From positions 3,983,549 to 4,047,548 of the forward strand of contig NC_062990.1 in the NCBI RefSeq assembly GCF_023078275.1: a stretch of DNA of 64,000 nt, written 5' to 3'. The notes beneath the pieces were generated by a model. The model was not told the DNA's origin and did not search any database. It saw nothing but the letters and a program-made list of their open reading frames with translations. A program made the position numbers and the translations under genes. The stretch is from Leguminivora glycinivorella. Lineage: Eukaryota; Arthropoda; Insecta; Lepidoptera; Tortricidae. Of this stretch, positions 11,183 through 20,400 are shown one piece after another (the stretch's first letter is position 1; each line of letters opens with the position of its first letter).

Positions 11183-11305
11183 GAAAGTGCATATGGCTCC
11201 GTCCGTCTTTCACGACAAAACATAGTGACGAATTGACGTGATTTTTAAGTGGAGATACTTGAAGGGTTGGAGAGTGACATAGGCTACTTTTTATCTCTTT
11301 CTAAC
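11183..11305 (-). repeat. Dispersed repeat 'TACTAGCTTTTACCCGCGG', copy 2 (partial)
   Basis: Minus-strand match to 7960-8075: AAAAAGTAGCCTATGTCACT, CACTTAAAAATCACG, TCAATTCGTCAC. Both ends are lost. Confidence 0.6.
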
Positions 11306-11389
11306 CCCCCACTTCCCTAAAATGGGAGTTGAAGTTTGAATGGTTGATTTTATATGCCAGTTTTAAAGTCAAAATTATAATACAGTACA

Positions 11390-11640
11390 AATTCACTTTA
11401 TTGCACAACCTCAGAAATGTACATAGGAATACACTACAATAAATTTTATTACAGAGGTAAACGACAGGCGGCCTTGTCGCTAAAGAGCGATCTCTTCCAG
11501 GTAACCTTTGTTGTGGTTGTTGTTGTAGTCCTAAGGCACCCCAGAGGTACAAAGGGTCTTCACAAGCTCGCGCCACGACTTCCTATCTTCAACGACCCTT
11601 GTGGACTTGTGGTAGTGGAAAAATTATATTTATAACTTTA
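11390..11640 (-). repeat. Probable 3' UTR fragment of a retroelement
   Basis: CGACAGGCGGCCTTGTCGCT, AAAGAGCGATCTCTTCCAGG, GTTGTGGTTGTTGTTGTAG, then CACCCCAGAGGTACAAAGGG. TTTATTGCACAACCTC at its left edge reads as a (GTGCAATAAA)-type 3' end on the minus strand. No protein is seen. The assignment rests on similarity to known lepidopteran repeat style only. Confidence 0.35.
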
Positions 11641-11799
11641 ACTAATTAGGAGGTGCAAAAAAAACTAAATTAAAACTTATTAATAGTAGCTAAAAACCAC
11701 ATACATAATACAATACATACACACATAATATATATAATACCTACATACATATATAATAATACATGCAATATTTCGTGCCAAAAGTGTAAGTGAAGAATT

Positions 11800-12036
11800 T
11801 ACAGAGACACGAATGAAGGGACCGATAATAATCTTTCAGGTGGGATAATTGCTCGATAATGGGTTTTTAAATACAAAAAATATGCCAGGACTATTTTTTG
11901 TGGATGATACCTCGAGAACTCTTAAAAAAAATTTTGAAAATCGGTCTACAATTCTCGAAGATATCGAGTAACATACATACAAAAAAAAAAACATTCAGTC
12001 GAATTGAGAACCTCCTCCTTTTTTGAAGTCGGTTAA
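11800..12036 (+). repeat. Dispersed repeat ending in GAAGTCGGTTAAAAA
   Basis: GATGATACCTCGAGAACTC, AAAATCGGTCTACAATTCTC, GATATCGAGTAACATACATA and a closing CCTTTTTTGAAGTCGGTTAA. Non-coding dispersed repeat. I saw only this copy in the window. Confidence 0.4.
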
Positions 12037-12384
12037 AAATACTACACATTCTTTGCCGACACAAGTGTTACAAAAACGCATAAAAGGGTCATGTACCACA
12101 TTCCTTAAGGTCTAGCACTGGGAAGTAAACTACAGTTTTGATCGATATGAGGAACAATGAAACTCACACGTTGTGTACGAAGCGTGTAAGGTAAAAAGTT
12201 AACATGGCTGTCATCTCTTTGTTTTAGTAGAATGTCAGTTAGCAACAGAAATATCTAAGCGGGCGTAGTGTTCAAAAAGATCTCAATGCAATTGATAAAA
12301 TTCGAGGAAAATGTTCAAACCACTTAAACTGGGCACTTTCTTTACTATTAAGAATTACAATTACTTTTTCACCACACCAACTGT

Positions 12385-12755
12385 TACTTTGCTATTCGAA
12401 AACAGATAGCAAAATTGCATTTTATCCACACGAGTGCAAGTGCAAAGTAATTTCGTACAAATGTCATACCGGTAGAATTTACCTATAAATGATGATTTTG
12501 AATCATAAATATTGGATGAATTGATGGATTTGATTTTAGTTTGCTGTTTTATAATAGTCAGTATTTTTTTCGTGTCGGTGTGGTGAAAAATATGTGTTTC
12601 ACTCGGTGGCAAAGTTTGTTTAACCTTCGTGCCTTGAAACCCTCGCAACGCTCAAGATTCCACTTTTTGAACCTTTCGCTATTACGCTCGCGGTTCAATA
12701 TTGGAATCTTTCGCTTGCTCGGGTATCAATATTGGCACGTGCGATTACGGTACTT
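12385..12755 (+). repeat. Dispersed repeat 'CATTTTATCCAC', copy 1
   Basis: TTACTTTGCTATTCG, ATAGCAAAATTGCATTTTAT, TTGATGGATTTGATTT, GTGTCGGTGTGGTGAAAAAT, CTCGGTGGCAAAGTTTGTTT and ACCTTCGTGCCTTGA recur in order at 48875-49115. A more distant relative is at 30540-30950. The open frame here (12541-12780) is explained by the repeat. Confidence 0.55.
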
Positions 12756-13321
12756 TGCAATGAAAAAGTCTCTCTATTAACATAAAGTACAGGGAGCATT
12801 TTCAACTCCAATAACTAATGGAAATATTTCCATGTTTTACACTCTTAACTAAAGTCTCATATAATATCTGTACACTAAGCTCGCGTGCCCTATATGGACA
12901 ATTGGACAGTGGACACCATATTTAATTATGTTACGTAAAAATTGTTAAACTTATTAATGTAAAAATTTCAAATTAACAAAATCAAAGTTATCCTCTCGTA
13001 CCTTATTAAAAAGTTATGGTATCTAGTGTACTAGTATTAACATTTAGTACCTATTTATTCATTTTATGATAATAAAATGTATGTTCGAGTTCCAATAGTA
13101 CCACAGCGCCCTCAACTGTTTGAGCACAGTCCATACAACCAATTATACTTAAGTATTAATGACGCGCGTCAATATTGACGTACTACAATAATGATTATGC
13201 GTGTGCTGTGGGCTGTGGCTGGACTAAAAACCTCGAACAGAGCAGAGCTTCGACCATGAGATTTTGACATTTTAGAATACGTTACTCGTCACGGAAAATG
13301 CGTGTAATTTTTGGTTCTAAG

Positions 13322-13801
13322 TAGAGATGGGCCGAATATTCGGTAAACATTCGGTATATTCGGCAAGTTTTTCAATGTCCGTATTCGGTCGAATAATTCG
13401 GTTGCATTGCTGAATATTTACCGAATTAACAAAGTAAATAACTAATGAAGATCTTACGTATTCCATTGGGTAATAAGCTCCTATTTTAGTAGTTTTTAAG
13501 AAACTGCTAAAAAGTGACAAACCTATGCGTCAGAATATAAATATTTTGTAAAACAGTTAAAAAACCGTACTTTTAGAGTTCAGAGTTGTTTTAACTAAGT
13601 TTTAGTTATCGACTAAATCATAAAAACATAATTGTAGTAACATATGTAACCATTATCAATCATTTAATAGTTTTAATGAACATCCCCTTTAAAAATATGG
13701 CGGAACCGAATATTCGGCCGAATGTTCGGTTCGGTAAGAACTGAACCGAATGTTCGGCCGAATATTCGTATTCGGCAAAGTCCTTATTCGGCGCATCTCT
13801 A
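13322..13801. mobile_element. hAT-like MITE with 8-bp target duplication, 480 bp
   Basis: The left end TAGAGATGGGCCGAATA and the right end (inverse complement TAGAGATGCGCCGAATA) match at 16 of 17 positions. Both are followed by subterminal ATTCGGCCGAAT-type repeats. GTTCTAAG flanks both sides exactly (13314-13321 and 13802-13809). An 8-bp duplication with these ends is the signature of the hAT superfamily. There is no transposase frame, so it is non-autonomous. Confidence 0.85.
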
Positions 13802-13854
13802 GTTCTAAGTAACCTTTTGCTATCCTGACTTACGGCAAACTTCGAACCATTATG

Positions 13855-14305
13855 ACGATCAAAAATATGAATGAGGCGCACTCCTACGTACAGTCCAAGT
13901 TCGTGTAGATGAACGCGTACCATGCTTGTATGAGTTGTATGTAAATAAATAAATAAATAAATAAATATTATAGGACATTCTTACACAGATTGACTGAGGC
14001 CCACGGTAAGCTCAAGAAGGCTTGTGTTGTGGGTACTCAGACAACGATATATATAATATATAAATACTTATATACATAGAAAACATCCATGACTCAGGAA
14101 CAAATATCTGTGCTCATCACACAAATAAATGCCCTTACCGGGATTCGAACCCGGGACCGCGGCGTAGCAGGTAGGGTCACTACCGACTGTGAGATAAGAT
14201 AGGTCAACTGGTCGTTTTTAATAGGCGGTAGGTAACTGTGAGGTAACCGAAAGCGGGTGGGCGGCAGTTTTCCAGGGAGCGATGGAGCATACATAGTAAA
14301 TTATT
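13855..14305. repeat. Dispersed repeat (GAACGCGTACCATGC family), copy interrupted by a SINE
   Basis: The left part (13855-13934: CTACGTACAGTCCAAG..., GAACGCGTACCATGCTTGTA) and the right part (14190-14305: TGAGATAAGATAGGTCAACT, GTAACTGTGAGGTAACCGAA, GGGTGGGCGGCA) are contiguous in the paralogues at 26495-26700 and 40225-40445. The intervening SINE is therefore a later insertion. Confidence 0.75.
13935..14189 (-). mobile_element. tRNA-derived SINE, full or near full length
   Basis: On the minus strand the head has an A-box-like CAGTCGGTAGTGACC and a canonical B box GGGTTCGAATCCC (about 14137-14149). Then follow GCATTTATTTGTGTG, a body with ATATATAAGTATTTATATAT, and GTCAATCTGTGTAAGAATGT. It ends in (TTTA)n at 13943-13966. 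TGAG occurs at both junctions (13931-13934 and 14190-14193), the only target duplication I can see. Confidence 0.75.
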
Positions 14306-14365
14306 AGGTTTTCGTAAAACTGATCTGGGTACGTAACCGAATGCAACAAAACGCTCACTAAAAGT

Positions 14366-14502
14366 TTCGCTTCAACATTTGTTTTGCGAACCGCCAATGG
14401 TGGAATGCCCTGCCTGAGTCTGTGTTTCCACATGAGTACAATCCAGGTCTCATCAAAGCAAGAGTGAATAGGTATCGCATAGGTAGGCGTGCTCCACCGT
14501 AG
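14366..14502 (+). pseudogene. LINE reverse transcriptase C-terminus with one frameshift
   Basis: The first frame gives FASTFVLRTAN. A shift just after it leads to WWNALPESVFPHEYNPGLIK, then ARVNRYRIGRRAPP and TAG. The R-T-A-x-WN-LP-x-VF-x-YN-x-K-x-VNR arrangement matches the closing block of the RT at 5549-5842, so it belongs to a related LINE. One frameshift (around 14397) and extreme truncation make it a pseudogene. Confidence 0.65.
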
Positions 14503-14524
14503 ACTGCATCATGACTTACCATCA

Positions 14525-14657
14525 GGGGGGTTACCATGACGTACTAAAGACGTTTAATTTAGGTTGAGAGAAAGGGACACAGCTATAGCAGTTACATAGC
14601 TCCGTCCCTCTCTCTCAACCTAAACTGAACGGCTTTAGCACGTCATGGTAACCCCCC
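14525..14657. repeat. Foldback (MITE-like) element, 133 bp
   Basis: GGGGGGTTACCATGACGTAC at the left is the inverse complement of the right end. Inner blocks such as TTAGGTTGAGAGA also pair. Almost the whole element folds on itself. Confidence 0.7.
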
Positions 14658-14700
14658 AGGTGTGATCGTGGTCAAACGTCTACCTATTCATACTAAAAAA

Positions 14701-14955
14701 AACGCTCACGAAACGAAACGCTCGTAGATATCTATCGCTCTTGCGTATTGGCGCGACAGAACCAGCGGTCTTTCGATCAGCGTCTGGCGTCGTAGAAATG
14801 CCATTCGGCTAACACGCCAGGTCCCGAAGCCGAATGGCATTTCTGCGACGCGAAACGAAATCGAAACGCTGCAGAAAGGTAGTCCGGCTCTGTCGCGCCA
14901 ATACGCAAGAGCGATAGAGATAGATAGCTACGAAAGAGATATTATCGTGAGCGTT
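14701..14955. repeat. Foldback (MITE-like) element, about 255 bp, copy 1
   Basis: AACGCTCACG (14701-14710) pairs with CGTGAGCGTT (14946-14955). The inner arms GCGTATTGGCGCGACAGA / TCTGTCGCGCCAATACGC and GAAATGCCATTCGGCT / AGCCGAATGGCATTTC pair perfectly. A one-armed relative is at 30275-30447. Confidence 0.7.
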
Positions 14956-15149
14956 TGTGCATTCGGCTAGGTATACTGTGTACCTAGTCAAGACCGCTAA
15001 GTTAAAGTGGGACTGGGCTGTGGGCATGTCTGCCGCATACATCCGGAAAGGTGGGCCAGAATGATTACAGACTGGGACCCGAAACACATTCTTTCATTCA
15101 TTTTTATCGTAGTTATCACGAATAAATAATTGATTGATTGATTGATTGA

Positions 15150-15495
15150 TTCGGGTTCTGTCGCAGTTCGCAAAACAGGAGTTACCCTTCGGGTTGGAAG
15201 GTCAGATGGCAGTCGCTTTCGTAAATCCGGTGCTTACGCCATATTTTGGGTTTAGTTGTCGAAGCGGACCCCAGGCTCCCATTTATTTATTTATTCGTAT
15301 GGAATACATTAGAAAATAGAAACATAGAACGTGAAATTTTACTTAAATAAGTATCTAGACTAAGAGCAGTCAGCCATTTTGTGGCTTCGTCGCAAAGGGT
15401 GATCAGGTCTTCGGGAGAGCCGGCATAGCGTGTTATAGGCTCCCATGAGCCGTGGCGAATGCCCGGATAGCGCAAGGACGATGATGATTCAGTCC
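15150..15495 (+). mobile_element. RTE-type LINE 3' tail, split by a nested insertion
   Basis: GGTTGGAAGGTCAGATGGCA, GTCGCTTTCGTAAATCCGG and AAGCGGACCCCAGGCTCCCA are followed, after a 154-bp interruption, by GAGCCGTGGCGAATGCC, GGATAGCGCAAGG and ACGATGATGATT. This is the usual 3' end of lepidopteran RTE elements, closing in GATGATGAT. A minus-strand relative lies at 25800-25915. Confidence 0.7.
15283..15436 (-). mobile_element. Retroposed insertion in the RTE tail, 10-bp target duplication
   Basis: AGGCTCCCAT occurs immediately left (15273-15282) and right (15437-15446). Only one copy is expected in the uninterrupted RTE tail. On the minus strand the insert ends in CGAATAAATAAATAA, a LINE/SINE-style tail. 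No protein domain was recognised in it. Confidence 0.75.
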
Positions 15496-16149
15496 ACACG
15501 GACAATTATATTAATGATGTGTTGCAATATTGACATACTGCAATAATGATTATGTGTGCAATGTGGTCTAGGCTTGTGTCGTTCACGAACTATGAACTGT
15601 TAGGAATAAAATCCCATCAATGACCGAAATGAACTGAATCTTTCCAGGCTCTGAGATTTGGTCTTTGCTCATTTAGTTCAGTATAGGATCGGCGAGCGCG
15701 AGCTGCGCGAGCGTTTTGGATCGAGAACGAGTGTCTGACTGCGCCGACCGAAAGCGAGAGCTAATTAGCAGAGCAACAAAAAAAACGTCAAGTTTTCATA
15801 TTAAACTTCGGTTACTTACAACAGTTACAACCTTTGGGCCCGGAATGTTACTATCTGTGGACTATTCGTATCATTTTGACACTATTCGGTCCCATTCGTT
15901 CTGATCTTTCCGACCGCAGTGGTCGCTGGTCTGGCTGAACTAAATGAGCAAAAGACCTAAAAGAGCGAACTAGTTTGTGGGAGCGATTGAATTGAACGAG
16001 ATCGGAGCGCTCTGATCAACGAACGAAACGGCACGAGCCTAATGTGGTCGGACTTGTAGAACCTGAGGGTAACTGTCATTTTGCCTTTGGCTACAAGTAA
16101 CCGACTAGACTGTAAATCCAATAATTATGGTGACAACTGAGTAGCGTTA

Positions 16150-16468
16150 TTAACCCCGACGCAAAAACGAAGGGGAAGGTGTGTTATAAGTTTGACGTGT
16201 CTGTCTGTCTGTCTGTCTGTCCAACTGTCCGTCTGTCCGTCTGTCTGTCTGTCTGTCTGTCTCTGTCTGTCTGTTTGTCTGCCTGTCTGTGTGTGTGTGT
16301 CTGTCTGTGGCATCGTAGCTCCCGAACGGTTGAACCGATTTAGATTTAGTTTTTTTTGTCTCAAAGCTGAGTTAGTCGGAAGTGTTCTTAGCCACGTTTC
16401 ATGAAAATCGGTCTACTATGTCGCGGTCGGGGGTTTTTTCAAAATTTTAATTATGTGGTTAGGTTATT
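16150..16468 (+). repeat. (GTCT)n-bearing dispersed repeat, copy 4
   Basis: Complete, with the longest GTCT tract in the window (about 16196-16310). It closes with GTCGCGGTCGGGGGTTTTTT and GTGGTTAGGTTA. Confidence 0.8.
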
Positions 16469-16497
16469 TTTATAACACAAAGTAGTAATATGGTAAA

Positions 16498-16603
16498 TGC
16501 AATAGGGTAATTTCGAAAGTCGTATAAAATCCACCATTATTTCCATCATATCAAGATTCCCCTTTCGAAATTACACGAGCATTTCTATGATTACCCTAAT
16601 GCA
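16498..16603. repeat. Small foldback element
   Basis: TGCAATAGGGTAAT at the left pairs with ATTACCCTAATGCA at the right with one mismatch. Inside, AATTTCGAAAG pairs with CTTTCGAAATT. Confidence 0.5.
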
Positions 16604-16689
16604 CCTTACCTAGTTCTCATGCTCTCTAAATTACTTCTCTTACTGCACCCGCATTCGCGAAATTCTGTTTTGCCACTTTTGCCCTTTTG

Positions 16690-16745
16690 TTGACTGGCAG
16701 AGAATGCCTTAAGGCATTAAGTCCACCATTTGTACTTTTTAACAC
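16690..16745 (+). repeat. Fragment of the repeat that interrupts the gypsy protease at 58.4 kb
   Basis: TTGACTGGCAGAGAATGCCT, TAAGGCATTAAGTCCACC and ATTTGTAC match minus-strand sequence at about 58427-58475. It is a shared 3' UTR segment of a small retroposed family. Confidence 0.55.
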
Positions 16746-16895
16746 GCTTTTATTAGGTCGTCGTGTATGTAACTATGTATGTAATGGAATCTGCGGAGGC
16801 TAATTTAACCATCTTCCAGGAGTCGTAGCGTAATGAAAATTGGCAGCTATATGTAGTTCCGATGACAATACAATAATATGGTACTGTTGAGCTGA

Positions 16896-17400
16896 TCTGA
16901 TGATGGAGTCGGAAGATATGAACTGGAACTACATGATGGAACCTCGTATCATAGCCGTTTTTGGGTTTCTTAGAAAAGTCTTGTAATGAACTTTGACTAC
17001 AATTAGGTTTCAAGGTCTGATGATGGAGCCGAAAGATATGAGCTGGAACTACATGATGGAACATCGTATCATAGCTGTTTTTGGGCTTCTTAGAAAAGTC
17101 TTGTAATGAACTTTGACTACGATTAGGTTTCAAGGTCTGATGATGGAGCCGGAAGATATGAACTGGAACTACATGATAGAACATCGTATCATAGCTGTTT
17201 TTGGGCTTCTTAGAAAAGTCTTGTATTGAACTTTGACTACGATTAGAATTCAAGGTCTGATGATGGAGCCGGAAGATATGAACTGGAACTACATGATGGA
17301 ACATCGTATCAAAGCTGTTTTTGGGCTTCTTAGAAAAGTCTTGTAATGAACTATGACTACGATTAGGTTTCAAGGCCTGATGATGGTGCCGGAAGATAAG
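16896..17400. repeat. 120-bp tandem repeat, four units plus a partial fifth
   Basis: The block TGATGGAG.C recurs at 16901, 17021, 17141 and 17261 and, as TGATGGTGCC, at 17381: an exact 120-bp period. Units differ by only a few substitutions. The fifth unit breaks off at about 17400, where the G-rich minisatellite begins. Because 120 is divisible by three, the minus strand stays open through all units as a 40-residue repeat. I regard that as a consequence of the period, not evidence of a protein. Confidence 0.9.
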
Positions 17401-17404
17401 AACA

Positions 17405-20400
17405 GAAAAAAAAGGGGGGGGGGAGGGGGCTCGAGGGGGGAAGCATGAAAGAAAGATCAACGTAGTATTTAAAATAAGTTGGGTTAGCGTTTTCTTGTGA
17501 CCTTTCAGAGCAAACAAAGGGGGGCTCGGGGGGCGAAGCCCCCCGCATAAAAGAAAGATCAACGTTGTATTTAAAATAAGTTTGGTTAAGGTTTTCTTGT
17601 GATCCTTAAGAGTAAAGAAAAGGGGGCTAGGGGGGCGAAGCCCCCGCATGAAAGAAAGATCAACGTAGTATTTAGAATAAGTTGGGTTAGCGTTTTCTTG
17701 TGACCTTTAAGAGCAAACAAAGGGGGCTCGGGGGCGAAGCCCCCGCATGAAAGAAAGATCAACGTAGTATTTAAGATAAGTTGGGTTAGCGTTTTCTTGT
17801 GACATTTAAGAGCAAACAAAGGGGGCTCGGGGCGAAGCCCCCGCATGAAAGAAAGATCAACGTTGTATTTAAAATAAGTTGGTTTAGGGTTTTCTTGTGA
17901 TCCTTAAGAGTAAAGAAAAGGGGGGCTCGGGGGGCGAAGCCCCCCGCATGAAAGAAAGATCAACGTAGTATTTAAGATAAGTTGGGTTAGCGTTTTCTTG
18001 TGACCTTTAAGAGTAAACAAAGGGGAGCTCGGGGGGCTTCGCCCCCCGCATAAAAGAAAGATTAACGTAGTATTTAAAATAAGTTGGGTTAGCGTTTTCT
18101 TGTGACCTTTCAGAGCAAACAAAGGGGGGCTCGGGGGGCGAAGCCCCCCGCATAAAAGAAAGATCAACGTTGTATTTAAAATAAGTTGGGTTAAGGTTTT
18201 CTTGTGATTCTTAAGAGTAAAGAAAAGGCCCCCGCATGAAAGAAAGATTAACGTAGTATTTAGAATAAGTTGGGTTAGCATTTTCTTGTGACCTTTAAGA
18301 GCAAACAAAGGGGGGCTCGGGGGGCGAAGCCCCTCGCATGAAAGAAAGATCAACGTAGTATTTAAGATAAGTTGGGTTAGCGTTTTCTTGTGACCTTTAA
18401 GAGCAAACAAAGGGGGGCTCGGGGGCGAAGCCCCCTCATGAAAGAAAGATCAACGTAGTATTTAAGATAAGTTGGGTTAGCGTTTTCTTGTGACATTTAA
18501 GAGCAAACAAAGGGGGCTCGGGGGCGAAGCCCCCGCATGAAAGAAAGATCAACGTTGTATTTAAAATAAGTTGGTTTAGGGTTTTCTTGTGATCCTTAAG
18601 AGCAAACAAAGGGGGCTCGGGGGCGAAGCCCCCGCATGAAAGAAAGATCAACGTAGTATTTAAGATAAGTTGGGTTAGCGTTTTCTTGTGACATTTAAGA
18701 GCAAACAAAGGGGGGCTCGGGGGGCGAAGCCCCCGCATGAAAGAAAGATCAACGTTGTATTTAAAATAAGTTGGTTTAGGGTTTTCTTGTGTTCCTTAAG
18801 AGTAAAGAAAAGGGGGGCTCGGAGGGCGAAGCCCCTCGCATGAAAGAAAGATCAACGTTGTATTTAGAATAAGTTGGGTTAGCGTTTTCTTGTGACCTTT
18901 AAGAGCAAACAAAGGGGGGCTCGGGGGCGAAGCCCCCTCATGAAAGAAAGATCAACGTAGTATTTAAGATAAGTTGGGTTAGCGTTTTCTTGTGACATTT
19001 AAGAGCAAACAAAGGGGGGCTCGGGGGGCGAAGCCCCCGCATGAAAGAAAGATCAACGTTGTATTTAAAATAAGTTGGTTTAGGGTTTTCTTGTGATCCT
19101 TAAGAGCAAACAAAGGGGGGCTCGGGGGGCGAAGCCCCCCGCATGAAAGAAAGATCAACGTAGTATTTAAGATAAGTTGGGTTAGCGTTTTCTTGTGACA
19201 TTTAAGAGCAAACAAAGGGGGGCTCGGGGGGCGAAGCCCCCCGCATGAAAGAAAGATCAACGTTGTATTTAAAATAAGTTGGTTTAGGGTTTTCTTGTGT
19301 TCCTTAAGAGTAAAGAAAAGGGGGGCTCGGAGGGCGAAGCCCCTCGCATGAAAGAAAGATCAACGTAGTGTTTAAGATAAGTTGGGTTAGCGTTTTCTTG
19401 TGACCTTTAAGAGTAAACAAAGGGGGGGCTCGGGGGGCGAAGCCCCCGCATAAAAGAAAGATTAACGTAGTATTTAAAATAAGTTGCGTTAGCGTTTTCT
19501 TGTGACCTTTAAGAGCAAACAAAGAGGGGCTCGGGGGGCGAAGCCCCCCGCATGAAAGAAAGATCAACGTAGTATTTAAGATAAGTTGGGTTAGCGTTTT
19601 CTTGTGACCTTTAAGAGCAAACAAAGGGGGGCTCGGGGGCGAAGCCCCCGCATAAAAGAAAGATCAACGTTGTTTTTAAAATAAGTTGGGTTAGCGTTTT
19701 CTTGTGACCTTTAAGAGCAAACAAAGGGGGGCTCGGGGGGCGAAGCCCCCCGCATGAAAGAAAGATCAACGTTGTATTTTAAATAAGTTGGGTTAGCGTT
19801 TTCTTGTGACCTTTAAGAGCAAACAAAGGGGGGCTCGGGGGGCGAAGCCCCCCGCATGAAAAAAGATCAACGTAGTATTTAAAATAAGTTGGGTTAGGGT
19901 TTTCTTGTGATCCTTAAGAGTAACGAAAAGGAGGGCTCGGGGGGCGAAGCCCCCAGCATAAAAGAAAGATTAACGTAGTATTTAAAATAAGTTGGTTTAG
20001 GGTTTTCTTGTGATCCTTAAGAGCAAACAAAGGGGGGCTCGGGGGGCGAAGCCCCCGCATGAAAGAAAGATCAACGTAGTATTTAAGATAAGTTGGGTTA
20101 GCGTTTTCTTGTGACATTTAAGAGCAAACAAAGGGGGGCTCGGGGGGCGAAGCCCCCCGCATGAAAGAAAGATCAACGTTGTATTTAAAATAAGTTGGTT
20201 TAGGGTTTTCTTGTGTTCCTTAAGAGTAAAGAAAAGGGGGGCTCGGAGGGCGAAGCCCCTCGCATGAAAGAAAGATCAACGTAGTGTTTAAGATAAGTTG
20301 GGTTAGCGTTTTCTTGTGACCTTTAAGAGTAAACAAAGAGGGGCTCGGGGGGCGAAGCCCCCCGCATGAAAAAAGATCAACGTAGTATTTAAAATAAGTT

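Noticed and set aside
14120..14205. Functional tRNA gene on the minus strand
   Set aside because: The box B is perfect, but the head is joined to a SINE body with a (TTTA)n tail, and no complete cloverleaf is apparent.
16753..17649. 298-codon minus-strand frame with 40-residue repeats
   Set aside because: It spans the 120-bp satellite (exactly 40 codons) and runs into the unrelated minisatellite, so openness reflects tandem duplication and not selection.
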